This document shows positions 1-12,149 of a stretch of DNA of 64,000 nt, one piece after another (position 1 is the first letter of the stretch; each line of letters starts with the position of its first letter). Source of the DNA: Phoenix dactylifera (Eukaryota > Streptophyta > Magnoliopsida > Arecales > Arecaceae); NCBI RefSeq assembly GCF_009389715.1, contig NC_052399.1, positions 17,177,646 to 17,241,645 of the forward strand, written 5' to 3'. The position numbers and the translations under genes were made by a program. The notes beneath the pieces were generated by a model. The model had not been told where the DNA came from. It saw only the letters and a program-made list of their open reading frames with translations, and did not search any database.

Positions 1-538
1 CAATATATTTAGCCTCTGATAATTTACCTAATAGATGTTGCATTTCAGACCTCCCGGCTTTCTCTGCAACCTTAAACCGTTGACGTACATTGTAGATAGT
101 CTTGATAGTCGTAACATTGAGGGCATCTCTTTCCTTCAATGTGGATAATATGTCCTTTGGACGAACCAAACTCTTCGACATATCCACTAACAATTCCGTC
201 TCCTGCTCAGATAATCTCCCTGCATATGAGTGCCCCTCCAGATTCTCTGCAGCGGGATGATTGTGCACTCCACATACGACCAGTAATATCCAATCATCCG
301 CAGTATCCAATTTCTTTCCTCTTAATGCAAAAGGGCATCCACACTTCTTTGTCCCACAGGCAGTCTTTATTCGCTTTTCTTTTTTGGTTCGGTACGTCCC
401 ACCCCTCTCACAACCTAACGTAATTCTGGATTTCTTAGAAATGGTACCTGCATCGGATGATTTGATTACAACAACAAAACCATTTCGCCTCCCAGCTTCA
501 CGACACCAATTACACAAGTCCTCTCTACTCTTGAAGAT
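1..538 (-). CDS. FAR1/MULE transposase-like protein, internal exon, runs off the left edge
   Basis: On the minus strand an open frame runs from a splice acceptor (TATAG before 538) to the window edge, about 179 codons without a stop. It reads as the N-terminal part of a FAR1-related/Mutator-like transposase protein: a start like IFKSREDLCNWCREAG, a basic Cys-rich block (LGCERGG, then ACGTKKCGCPFALRG), then DDWILLVVCGVHNHPA and GHSYAGRLSEQE, followed by a helical stretch (RPKDILSTLKERD, TIKTIYNVRQRF). The C-C-H-x-H arrangement is the FAR1/WRKY-GCM1-type zinc-binding fold that precedes the MULE transposase domain in this family. The catalytic DDE region would lie beyond the edge, so whether the gene is intact cannot be told. 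It could be a domesticated FRS gene or a transposon. The family call is fairly sure; the status is not. Confidence 0.72.
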   Translation of the reverse strand, partial: MFKSREDLCNWCREAGRRNGFVVVIKSSDAGTISKKSRITLGCERGGTYRTKKEKRIKTACGTKKCGCPFALRGKKLDTADDWILLVVCGVHNHPAAENLEGHSYAGRLSEQETELLVDMSKSLVRPKDILSTLKERDALNVTTIKTIYNVRQRFKVAEKAGRSEMQHLLGKLSEAKYI

Positions 539-785
539 CTATACATTAAACAATTTATGTAAGTACACAGTTGTAAAAATAGCTCGCTAAACTATTACAA
601 AATTGCACAATACATTATAATACCTCGTAAGTTGTAAATTCGCTTGTGTAATCCAGTACAAATTCTGATCCAATTATACTCGATTCGGTTGTAGCATAGC
701 CCTACATATAAAATAATTTATCACCAAGAATTAATGAATCAGAGGATCTGTTCGGCACAAAATTCAGCACGGCACGCGATTTGGC

Positions 786-1000
786 ACCAGAAGGCTTCTG
801 TTCGGCTGCACAGTGCCGAACAGAAGCCTTCTGTTCGGCAACCCTCAACCGAGCAGAAGCCTTCTGTTCGGCTGCACAGTGCCGAACAGAAGCCTTCTGT
901 TCGGCACTGTGCAGCCGAACAGAAGGCTTCTGCTCGGTTGAGGGTTGCCGAACAGAAGGCTTCTGTTCGGCACTGTGCAGCCGAACAGAAGCCTTTTGTT
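786..1000. repeat. Long palindrome of alternating 33-bp inverted units
   Basis: The two arms (about 786-892 and 894-1000) are reverse complements around a single central base at 893. They match perfectly from 791 to 995 and with two mismatches out to 786/1000. The array is made of roughly 33-bp units built on the core GCCGAACAGAAG and its reverse complement CTTCTGTTCGGC. Two spacers alternate: one contains TGCACAGTGCC, the other ACCCTCAACC. Because 33 is a multiple of three, all frames tend to stay open, which explains the overlapping low-complexity reading frames here. An RNA copy would fold into a near-perfect hairpin of about 105 base pairs. I do not recognise it as a named element. Confidence 0.93.
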
Positions 1001-1069
1001 CGGCGATCCAGTGCCGAACGGAGCACGAACCGTGAAAAAAAAAATTTCGAAACAAGGTGGAACACGTAC

Positions 1070-1150
1070 CTTTGCGGCCGATTCTTCATCCCAAATCACT
1101 AGTTGCTTGTCTATGCTTCGAATGGGGCTTAAATCTCCTTCAAAGATCGC
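1070..1150 (-). other. Candidate upstream exon of the FAR1/MULE-like gene
   Basis: On the minus strand an 81-bp block lies between a TTTAG acceptor-like site (1151-1155) and a good donor (AAG|GTACGT, donor at 1064-1069). It encodes 27 codons ending DEESAAK and joins in frame to the exon starting at 538. An in-frame TAG just upstream and the absence of an ATG mean it is either an internal exon or part of a decayed 5' end. The intron implied (539-1069) contains the palindrome. This is inferred from splice signals only. Confidence 0.35.
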
Positions 1151-1716
1151 CTAAACGATGTAAATGGATCGAGGGGTTTAAGGGGGGTTTGAGGGGGGGG
1201 TTTTTTTTTTCTTTTCAAAACGAAACGGAGGAGGAAGGGGGGGTGTATGAGAAAATTTCAAGGGCAATATGGTAATTACACTAACGGTTAGTTTGGGTAT
1301 TTTTTTTTTGGTTTTTGGGGGGTGTCCTGAGCAATAGGGGGGGTGTATATAGAACTACCCGCTACTCTCTAGAGTTCAACAATGATTTACACTCGTCAGG
1401 GGGAAAGAAAAAAGCTCAGATTTGGCTTCAGCTTGGTAGAATGGAAAATAATCATTCTAATGACAAACATAAGGCAATCTAAATCATTAGTCTTTCATCA
1501 TCTGTGTAATAAATTACTTGTATCAACCACAACTGATAAATGATCACATTGCTTGTTGACAACTGGTGATAACAAACAGGTCTGAAGCTGGTGGCTTAAT
1601 TAAGTCATCAGAACATAATTTGTGTCAAAGTGACCTGTATCATTCAACTTGCTGCACCGATCATGTGGAGCTTCCAAAGTTGGAGCTTTCTACCAGCCAT
1701 GAGTAATGCGCCGCAC
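1151..1716. other. Intergenic DNA between the FAR1/MULE remnant and the CCDC25-like gene
   Basis: The first part has runs of G and T (1180-1215, 1305-1345) and no believable reading frame. The part next to 1716 should hold the 3' untranslated region of the minus-strand CCDC25-like gene. I see no RNA gene. Confidence 0.5.
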
Positions 1717-4700
1717 TTACATGAAGTCTTCTTCCAGTTCTTGCAGGGATTTGTTAGCCGATGCAATTTGTTTGTTGGATGTCATCTTTTCTGACACCAT
1801 CAGGCCCTTGTAGCTCCTTATCTCTGCCTGTCTCTCCTTCTCAAGCCTCTCCATCTCCTCTCTCCGTTTCTGCAAGTGCCAGCATCACAAATGAGATTTC
1901 TACAGAAAATTCTTTATATACTGCTGGGCCTTTTCCCCTAAAAAAAGTAGTGATCATCCTCTTCAAAATAAAATTCAAGCTTTTTTCCAAAAAAGATGGG
2001 GCTTGCTATCACTTAACACTCTAAATCAAGAAGGTTCCATGAAAGGATCAGAAATCTTTATGACAGTAGGTCAAGTTGATGTTAAACCTCTGATAATTGG
2101 TTGCCAATTCCTAGCCAGGTCAACTTAAGATAGAGATCTAGCAATGAAAACTAGAGGCTGGTAGGTAGGGACACCCGTCTTACTGGTCACTGCTGCTTAT
2201 GCTCATGCAACCAAGGAGCATCCAACTCTCCAAAGTTCCCTTGGACTTTGGAAGGATCAAATAATTAATGATTAAAATATCAATGCAAGATCCTCCTTAA
2301 ACATGTCTCTTCTAAGAGCCATGCTTGCTATTGATCTTAGTCAACAATTATAATGTTTTTTCCAAAGATTTTCTTGTTGAACTACTTAACATCTTTATGT
2401 TAAAAAGGGACTCAAGGACATACTTTCTCTCTTAACTGAAGCTTTCTTTCTGCTTTTTCAGCCGCATTAACAGCTTCTCGCTCAGCTGCACAAGGAAACA
2501 GGCACAGACAAATTATCATTTGTTCAGCATAACTATCAGCCAAGCTTTTCTACTATATAACCAAAAGATGCAGAGAAAACTCCAAGAAAAGCCAACAATT
2601 TTTTGTGTGCAAACAAAGTATAGCAGCTATTTCTACTTTTAAAATTATAAGATTCAAATGTGCGTGCGGGTTCAACATACTCCAACCATAAACTAGTGCA
2701 GCAAAATTTCTCATTCTTCAGAATGAGATCATATTCCATTCATGCTTTCTTGGCACATTTCAATCAGCCACGTCACAGTTAGAGCAGCCAACATAAGAAC
2801 AAGAAGGTTACATTAACTAAAAAGTTGTATCACAAACTTAAGCAAAATCATGTATAAAACTTAAGCAAAATTGAGTAAATTAATATGATGCATTATACTT
2901 CAATTAATTGGAAATACATATACACATACATACATACATGTAAATAAAATTTCATACTCTGGCAATTGAAAATTTTTTATGAAGGGCAATTTGAATATGC
3001 ACCCCAGTGATTAACGTATTTGCAGGCTGTGCATGTAAGCCCTATCATCTGCTGCCAGTACTACGATCTAAAAGCAAATCAAACGAGAAATTGCCCACTG
3101 CCGTTTGTTTGTTAAGACAAAAAATTTGGTTAAATGAATTGTACAAAAGGTATGCATTCTTTTCCCATACTTTTTCAACCCAACCCTCTTTCTTGAATCT
3201 TTCGCTGATTAATGCTAGATGCAACGTTGGCGGAACCGGTACCAGGCATCGTATCGGTTGCCCGGCGAGATGAGTCAGTACGGGCCCATGCCGTGCTATG
3301 CCGAGTCCGTGCCGACATAGTAGAAGAGGCGGGGGGAGGACGAACGGAAGAGAAAAAGAAAAGGAGAGGGAGGGAGACCGGTGGACCGCAGGCGGAGGCT
3401 GAAGCCAGGACCGCAGGCGGAGGCTATGGCCATTCCCCTGTTTCAAACAAAACAGGGGTCCAGGCCACAGCTTTCGTCTGCAGCCCCAACGACGGCCCTC
3501 CGCCGGCCTCCCTCCCTCTCCCTCCCTCCCCCGCTCGCTCTTTTTTTTTCCTCTCTTTCCTTCTCCGCCTCCAACAACGGTTTTCATTTCCATTGTCGGA
3601 ACCGTCCCGGTGAGCCGCCGGAACGGCTCGAAACGGCCGGAACCGCCCGGTTCAGGACGGAACCTCGCCGGAAGGGCTCGAAACGGCCGGAACCGCCCAG
3701 TTCGGGACGGTTCCGCCGACCCTGGGTAGATGTTTTGATTTTCTTCTTAATGGAATGATGGCTAAGCCAGCACAAACATCACCATCCATGCCATAAGAAA
3801 GTAAATCATCTGATGAGCACCAAGGATGCCCCATGTTATGGATCCATTGCTATCAGGTTAGCACAGATTATTCACCATTATTTGCCAAAATACACTCTTA
3901 ATACTCGTACCATACCCATCGGGTAACAGATTAACAAGTCTATTTGCTAATTCTGTAAATAATATGCTCTTTAGACCAGACACTAAACAGAACACCCAAG
4001 CATGTCTGCAACCAAACAGAAATACCATAAAATAATTTTACTACAATGTCACCATATCTGATGTGACATATTAAAGTGTGCAAATTTAGATTGCATGACT
4101 TATTGTCCAATTGCCACTTTGAGCATACAGATTCGGTAATCAGCCCTCTGTTCATGAAGTTGCCAAAATGGATGTCCAAGAAACATCATCCTTTTCAACA
4201 AAGTCAGACAGTGAACGTTTTTTATTATGTTGTGTTAAGCATATTTATGAATGATAAAATTCTAAGAGAGTATTTTTCTCCATGGGATCAAATTACCCAG
4301 CATCATCATGCAAAGTCACAAGATATGAAATCATAAAATTTCCTATTTACAAACCTCAAATCATAACAATCCCCTCTAGCAAGTTTCTCGAAAGAATTAT
4401 ATGGATATCAACGACAGATACTTCCATGCTTTGACAACATGCTTTATTGTTTTGCAACTTCTGTTGAATTGGGTTGGTTTTGGATGGTGGGTTATTTTAT
4501 GTCTTCGGGGTGGAGGGGTGGGGGGCATACATGATTTGTAACATGCTCCATAAAATGTAGGTTTATCAGTTCATATATGCATCACCTGCCATCAGCAACT
4601 AGGCATTGTATCAAGTGATAACTAATGATATCAGCTAATACAGGGCAACGAATGGTTCGCCTACACGCACATGTGCACCATGTGCACCCATTGCATATTC

Positions 4701-7700
4701 ATGTTAGTTTCTGGGCTTAGGTTATTTGAAAGTACACCACATAACAGGAACTATCTAACAACAACCAGCACAAGTCGTCACAACCCTTAGAATGATAGAT
4801 TTACTTAGCTAGATCCAACAGCATAATGAGTGTTCAAGGCATACCTACTTCCACAAGAGAGCAATTTGAAGTACTTTAGATGGAAAAATAATTAGGAAAT
4901 CATATTGTACTTTAGTCAGTCGAGTATCGCCTAGTGGTGTTCACTATCTTTCTGAACAATGGTATCATGTGAAGTTGCAAACCTTGGACAGGCACAAACC
5001 AGCTAAAATAATCTTCAATCCTTGGCTGATGGTACTATTTTCTTTAGACATCAGCTTGCTTAATGGCCTGTCCATGACTGAAAACTATTTGATGTTTGGT
5101 ACTCTCAATCATCATAGCTTAAACTTCAATCCACTCTTTCCTTCTCTTTTGTTTTACAGAGTACACCAGCATCTGCAGAGATTTTCGAATCCCTTTATAA
5201 TCTGCAATATTAATTGTAATGATGTCATGCCTCTCTTAGTGGAGAAGCAAGGATGGTTGCTCCAAGACATCTTCCTCCTATCATTTCAAAATTTCATAAG
5301 CCCCCAGCCTGCTACACGAGAGTGCAGACAAAGATAGTATTCAACTTGTTTACATCATCAAGGGGAAACCAGTCCCCCAATATATCTGTTATATATTACT
5401 GGACAAGATACTTCCATCATATCTTCCTACAATGGAAATGTATATTAACAATCGTGGTCTAGAGGTACTGATACAAATAATAGCAGGCTAGATCCGCAGA
5501 TATCCTATGGCTTCTATGTAAACACAATAGTTTCCCGAGGTTTATAAGCAAACAATCCCTTTAATAAAATAAGGGTTACCCAGCTTTTCAAGTGTAGATA
5601 AGGGGATTAAGCAATAAGACAGCACATAATATAAGGATATAAGTTATGTGATGGTGTATCAAGAATTACAACAACAAAAAAAATCTGAGATTGCATAATG
5701 CAAATCAAAAGACAGATAGAACTTGGCAAATGTAAATTGACCAAACACTATTATATCTCCAGTACAATAAAAGCCAGTAGCTAATTGAGGGCTTTGGTGC
5801 CTCATCAAATTTTCAAAAATGAAAAAAAGTTGGACCACAAAAAATCTAAATACTAATGTTTAACGGATTTAGCATGACACAATATGAGAACAGTAGGGCA
5901 TAATATGCCACACCCAGCTAGCACTGATAAGGTTGTTTTATATTTTAATAACTCCTGCCAGTTTGATTGCATAACTATAACCCTATTTATATTGACCAAA
6001 AAATTGTTTATTATAATAACATCTCAAACAATTCTTCAAAAATATGGAGAAACAACCTTGCAATATGCTACTAACTTTGTAAATATTTTCAATTTAGTAA
6101 CTCCCATTTTCATGCATATGTATCGAGATCAGCTTCAATGTAGAAGATACCCCACTGGTTTTGTGATGAAATAAATCCAATCAAATATAGTTACTAGTAT
6201 TGCACACATGATACACATGTGATGCAGTAAAGTTAGAAGATAATGCACGTTTATCTATTGAACAAAACAAGTATATAGAATGGATAAATAGAGTTTTTCA
6301 ATTGATAAGGATGCATTCCTAAACTGTTTGTTTAAAAATTAAAATGTAAGCGGTCTTCCGTAGATCCAAAGCTTATTAAATGTTGCAAGTAAGTAACAAT
6401 TTTATCGATACATTGATTTTAATATTTAGAGATAATATATCTTAAATGCATTAAGTTAAATACTAAAAGTAAGAACTTATTTAGTAGTTCAAGCATTTGA
6501 TAATGAGTGCATGCAATCACTCATCAGTTGTTTGTACTTGAAATGCTTTACAGTCTCATGTCAGCAACCACCTAAGGCATTTCATATCAGTTACAACTGA
6601 CTTGAAATAATTTGAAAGATCATGCAATATTAATATAAAACAGATTTCATCATGTTTTCTCAAACAAGTGTTACAAGAACTGTAATGTTTTTACCTTTCA
6701 AGTCTGGCTTTCTCTCCACCTTTGTCTTGTTCAACCTGTTAACAATCTCATTTATGCGTTTTTCCACCCTTACAGTACGGACCTGTAAATAAATAATTAG
6801 GTCACTTAGGACAAATGCCTGGGGGGGAGGCTTTGCTGAGAAATCTATCACATTATTTAATGAAGTTTCACAGAACAATAAAAGAATATTTTCAGCAAAG
6901 TATATGTTATCTTCATTAGTGACAATAAAGTTACTAAAATATAACCATTACTATTAAAATCAGTCCTCATAGCTATATAAGAATGATCAATAAGTCAAAA
7001 AAAAGTAGCAGGCAAAATCAAAGTCATACAACCAACAATGAAGGGCATCACCAGGCAAAACCAAACATGAGGCACTGATGAGCTTCTTATGTGTTGCTCA
7101 AAAGCACAGAGCATACCAAAACATCCATAAATTACACTTCCCTTTCTATATTATGGACCTGCCCTGATTGCACATAAAATTGGGAGATTTTTTTTAAAAT
7201 ACCATAATAACACCAGCCTAGCTGATGAAGTTATTCAGAGAGCGTTATCAGAAATAAGAAAGATAAGAGGCCGGCTATAGGAGGCTTAAAAGCTCTAGTT
7301 GTTGCCCATTCTGAACCAGGAAGGAAAGGGTGAGAATTGATCTTATGCCAACACTGTATGCAGCAGCAGTGGCAGTTAAATTTTAATTTCCTCAATCAAG
7401 CAAGCGACAGGCCCCAACTTATGCAGAGGGAAAACCGAGATAACTGAAACAGAAACTAGAGAAAACAGCTTGGATAAAATTTTGTTGGTAGGGAAGTTGG
7501 CAAAAGAATCGCAAACCCAAATTGTGAAAGAAGATTAGGAACTATACATGCAAAATAAATAGATAAAAGGAAAGATCAGTAATAACTAATAAGTGCTATC
7601 ACTAAAAAGTTCATTCTAATGAACAAAAGCAGAAGGAATCATTAATCCAAATTCAAATCATCAGTTCAAGGTTTGCTAGTACATTTTGGGTTGTAATTGC

Positions 7701-10700
7701 TGAAAATGGATAAAATAAACAAACCTGAGCCTCATGGAGAAAGTTTGCCAGTCAAGTTTCAAGACAAGTCATAACTTCAGCACTGTAGAGGAAGGTTGCA
7801 CCAATGAGCAACCGTCATGTTATATTTTGGCCACACCAAGACTTTAAGGACTCAGGTTGCAATATTAAGCAGAGGTTCATTCCGAAAAGATAGACTTATT
7901 AGAATAAGAATTAAGACTTACGCAACGACGTGTCAAACAATTAAACTGAAAAATATTAAAGTTTGAACTGCCATCAGCTTAGAAAGTTTTGGTGAATGAC
8001 CATGCCCAAGAAGTTAGAAGTCACATAATTTGAGTAGTGTCTGTGATGCTGCAACAAGGTCAAAAGATTATCTACAGACGAATGACTCACCATCTTAGGA
8101 TTGTGGAAACCAACTTGACCAACATCCATTGAAAGAGTTTTCTTCAAATTATACCATGGAGTATAAACAACATCAACATTGTTCACTTTATTGCCTGCAC
8201 AAATATAAACAGGATACAAAGGAAACAGCAAGCTTGAATTGCTGGAAGATGACAAAAAATCAGCATACAGGAATCAGATACAATAAAAAGTGGCACTAGA
8301 AAGGGGGGGAAACCACCAAACCCTAGCTATATCTTGATAATTGCATGTGACACAACAAATATTAGCTGGATGTTACCTTGAATCGAATTGGCTTTAACGA
8401 GCTGGGCACAATCTTCTAGCAGAACTTCACTTATATCATCAATAGTCTGACCTTTTTTCAATCTGACATAAACATGAGCAGAGGACATTTTATCCACATG
8501 AAACCTGCAGTCATGACTGACCCAGTAAGGCAACTTGTAAACATAAAACCTAGTGGATGTTGAATAAGTTACAGTCTACAAATATTCTAAAACCTCAAAA
8601 AAAAAAAACTTATGCACACCATAGAACATTGGAGGCCCAGCATAAAGTCTTAAATCAAGAAAATAAGCTGTTCATCTATATTTATACATGTAATAAATTA
8701 CCAAAATAAAAACAGACGTGATAAAAATTAGGAAGGGCCACATTCAAGGCACAAGTAAATTTCTAGCAGAGGATCCATAAATTGAAACAAGAAATCAGGG
8801 TGTCATCTGCATTATCCATGAAAAAAAAGGTAGTGATTAAGTAACAAGAAAAAAAAAAAGAAGAAGAGACAATGTTGAACAATGTAGTCCCTCAAAACAG
8901 GATGTACAGTAGAGAAAAAAACATTAATGTGACATCAACTGCTCAAATAACAACATAAACTCCATCACACAGTATTGGGAGGATAAGTCACAACTTGCAA
9001 AATCTTCACCCTAACAGCACCACTACAATTCATTCACCCAACTATAATCTTCAAATTTCCCCATCTGTTCCTCCATTTTTCTGCAGTAAATGTGCACCAG
9101 CGCCTCAAGGCACGAGGAAGACAGAGTGAAGCAGCATGGTCTTGCTATTCACAAAAGAGAGAGGTCAAAAAGGTGAGCAGTGAACTAGCAGGCAACAGCA
9201 CTAAGGAGGGTTAATTTATGGACATCGTCGATGATACAGAGGTTGAGGAGGCACGAGCAAAGGAAAGATAATCATGGGAAGGATGAGGAGGTTAGCAATC
9301 ACAAAGGGCATAGAGGAGCTGCATTAGCAGGAGCAGGAAAAAAACAAGCTAGGATGGAGAAGAGGCGAAACTACGGAAGTAGGTGTCTCATGAGGGAGGT
9401 TGGATGTGTTTGCATGAACAATCCATTTGAAGGTGAGATTCGTTTAGCAAGATGTAGGGTACAAGGAACAAGAGCTTGTAGAATTCGAACTGAGAATTTC
9501 TAGGCCAATCATCTGGCCCACCTTTGGGTAGGCCTAGGTTGTAAGCTTTGTCCGAATCAAGTTCTAAACTCAATTGTAACTCAAGACAGGCTCAGGTTTA
9601 CTAAACTAAGCCCAACCAGGCCAAAATCATATAATACCATAATAAACATAAATATTTCATATAATATAATATATGTTACATTCCTAAACCCTAAACCTAC
9701 CTAAATATTAAAGGCCAGACCCTGTGCCAACCTATCTCTGAACCATTTTCCCCTTCCTCCTCGATTTTCTCCAACAGATCGTCTTCTCTAATCCATGTTC
9801 TCTCCAACGAGGCAACATCTGCTCCAACCCACCAAGTACATCATCTTCTCTCTTCCACTCATCACACATGCAATCATCACTATAGTTGGACCAAGAAACC
9901 ACCTACCCTTTCTTCCTCTTGCCATCGCCAAATTGTGCCCACCCTCATTCCCTTTCTCCCTATCTAGCATAGCTACCACTTAATCCATCATCACTGCCTA
10001 GAATCATTGCCACAACAGAGCCACCAATGTTACCTCCTCTCCCCTAGTTTCCACACAGAATCCTAGTCTATGGAAGAAAACATGAATATCTGGGATGAGC
10101 TAGGTCAGGTCCAAAACCTCAACCTTTATATCGAGCTTGGCTCAAGTTCCAAAAACTACACATGAGGCTGAGCTAGGCTCGATAAAACACTTTGTGGCAT
10201 GATCCTAGGTCTTGACCCAACCTTATTGACAGATGTTTGGGCCTAATTTGTTTAACAGGGAAGTCATGATGGGTGGCTAGGTTCATGCAATGACTCTTGA
10301 GTTGAAGCTGTGATGGTAGAGGGTAGAGTGCAGAAAGAGGTGCTACGAAGCTGTGGAGCCAGCCATCCACTTTTTTAATCTTAAGTTTACATATCCAATC
10401 ACAAAACTGATATATTGGGAAATAATTAACAATGACGGGGCATCTCAATTAAGGATAGAAAAGATCTTAAATGAGGTTGTAACCTTCCTTAGACACATAA
10501 GGACATCAAAAATCAATAACTATTAAGTTGTAAGTTTGTGTCTAACCCATAGCTTTGGCTGAAACCAACGACTTCAACCTTCATGGCCCAATTGGAAAAG
10601 TAAAGGGATGTAGTAGCAGCACCACTTTGCTTTTGTAAGGCCTGAATGTCTCAACCTCCCAATCATATCCATTACGCAACTAGGATGCATTCACCCTATA

Positions 10701-11704
10701 CATCTCAACAATAAACACTAAATTCACGGCATTTATGATTTCTTCAGATAAAATCAAGATCTTGGAATTCTAAGCCATAATTGACACCGGCAACGAAGAA
10801 TAGAACCTATACGTCCGGTGATCACCCCACCCTTTAGCAAAGCTAAATTTATATTTTTCTCAAGCATATATTCACATCCTTGATAACTATGTCACCATGC
10901 TCGTGACAAAAATATTCCAGTTGTGGCATGTTATTTGTTCCCTGCCCTGATAAAGAAGTGAATGTGCATAGCCAAACACCTGGAACCCTAACCAATACCA
11001 CCATATCAGAACATCTGTTCTATTCCCAACCTACCAATATAACCAATAGGCGTAATATTTTCTTCCTCAGATTTAAATGTAAAGAAACAGAATATGACTA
11101 AATGATGTCAAGCATGTTTTATTGCTTATCAATTAATTAACCTTGTGGCTTCAAGAAAGCAAACCTTAATTACCGCTCAAACTCAAAGCACACGCCCTTG
11201 AATGAGTATGTGATAAAAAAAAAGGGTATAACGATGTATAGTGAAAGAAATCAGAATGGGTCAGAAGGATATTGCTTTAAGTGCATGACCAAAAGGGAGA
11301 ACTCGTGTGGATTTGGATAATAGATATGTGAGACAATCTTGACAGCAAACTGAGAATGAAATATTGGCACTGACAATGTTAATAACCAAAAATGTCCTGC
11401 ATGAATCCTATATCAGAGAATAAACACAACGAGAAGAAGATGGCAAGAAAATATAATTCAAAGAACAAATCTTGAACTGAAATTAAGCAGTTTACCAAGA
11501 AATCATTACGTTCAGATAAAGAATCAACAGAACTGTGACGAGAAAATAAGAAATCTGAGACAAAGGAATAAAATCAAGGTAAAGAAATTACCATATATCC
11601 TCAGGAAACCCGTACTTGATGAGCTCCTCGTTCTCGTACTTGTCCAGCCCCATGAAGATGGTATAATCCCCCGCCTCGGGCCGGGCCTTGAAGTAGAAAA
11701 CCAT
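1717..11704 (-). CDS. CCDC25: CCDC25-like protein (NFACT-R_1 domain plus C-terminal coiled coil)
   Basis: Six minus-strand exons join in frame to 215 codons plus stop: 11592-11704, 8377-8504, 8091-8194, 6695-6782, 2424-2485 and 1717-1869, all with GT-AG introns. The product begins [19 protein letters not shown] and continues through [72 protein letters not shown] and [16 protein letters not shown] Lys/Glu-rich coiled coil of about 50 residues follows, and the chain ends ELEEDFM. This matches eukaryotic CCDC25 proteins (about 208 residues in human) from end to end. The N-terminal domain is NFACT-R_1 (formerly DUF814), related to the RNA-binding part of Rqc2/NEMF. Human CCDC25 is reported as a sensor of extracellular-trap DNA; the plant role is not known to me. 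The start is the only ATG that gives the conserved N terminus. The two largest introns (2486-6694 and 8505-11591) hold transposon debris. Confidence 0.95.
3222..3724. mobile_element. hAT-like MITE with degenerate purine/pyrimidine core, in a CCDC25 intron
   Basis: The ends are inverted: CAACGTTGGCGGAACC on the left, and CAGGGTCGGCGGAACC as the reverse complement of the right end, 13 of 16 identical. The flanks GCTAGATG (3214-3221) and GGTAGATG (3725-3732) look like an 8-bp target duplication with one change, the size made by hAT transposases. The interior has a purine-rich stretch (about 3320-3380), a pyrimidine-rich stretch (about 3505-3570) and several copies of a motif like GAACGGCTCGAAACGGCCGGAACC near the right end. 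The open frames crossing it are low-complexity artefacts. Confidence 0.68.
9500..10260. repeat. Degenerate repeat-derived stretch within a CCDC25 intron
   Basis: Around 9500-9700 and again around 10100-10250 there are clusters of short diverged motifs such as AAGCCCAACCAGGCC, AGGCCTAGG and GAGCTTGGCTCAAG. Similar motifs occur in the repeats at 12.2-13.2 kb and 15.7-16.3 kb. No clean termini or target duplication could be found, so the boundaries are approximate and the class unknown. There is no coding capacity. Confidence 0.35.
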
Positions 11705-12010
11705 CTCCTTCTAGCTTTCTTGACCCGGAACCAGGGAACTTGGAGATTTAGGGTTGCGGCACTCCCTTCAGATTCAACGAGGAGATCTCGAATTGGAAAC
11801 TAGGGTATGGGGCGACGACGGAGGATACTTATTGCGTGCGATCAATCAGATTTGGGAACCGGAGCCTGGGATTCTGAATTGTTTCCAAAATAGGGTTCCC
11901 TTGGACTGGAGGGGATTTCGAGGGGAATTTCTTGTCTGCGGTCAAGAATAAACAAAGGGAGCGAAAGCTTTCGCAGGGGAATGAAATTAAAATCGCAGGA
12001 GTCGGCATCC
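11705..12010 (-). promoter_or_regulatory. 5' untranslated region and core promoter region of the CCDC25-like gene (approximate)
   Basis: This is the DNA directly upstream of the minus-strand start codon. It is richer in G+C than the introns, as expected for a leader and core promoter, and holds no ATG-initiated frame of note on the minus strand. I find no clear TATA box, so the transcription start cannot be placed. Confidence 0.35.
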
Positions 12011-12149
12011 GACAACCGACTTCCGTTTAATTTACGTTAGTGTCGATGGAACTTATCGACGGGTCCCTAACTACAAACTACTTGTCCTGTCTAAGAAGCC
12101 CCCACCACTTATAAGAAAATTATTTACGGATCCCTGATTTAACAGTGAA

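Noticed and set aside
786-1000. CRISPR-like array
   Set aside because: Units alternate in orientation, have no unique spacers, and the context is a plant genome.
702-1154. Overlapping reading frames on both strands with 11-residue repeats
   Set aside because: They are a by-product of the 33-bp palindromic array; the unit length is a multiple of three, so all frames stay open.
3045-3593. A 182-codon minus-strand reading frame
   Set aside because: Most of it lies in the GA/CT-rich MITE core and is Arg/Gly/Ser/Pro-rich without homology; the rest crosses intron sequence of the CCDC25-like gene.
9231-9503. A 90-codon Arg/Lys-rich plus-strand frame in a CCDC25 intron
   Set aside because: Low-complexity purine-rich translation, no family resemblance, and opposite in strand to the host gene.
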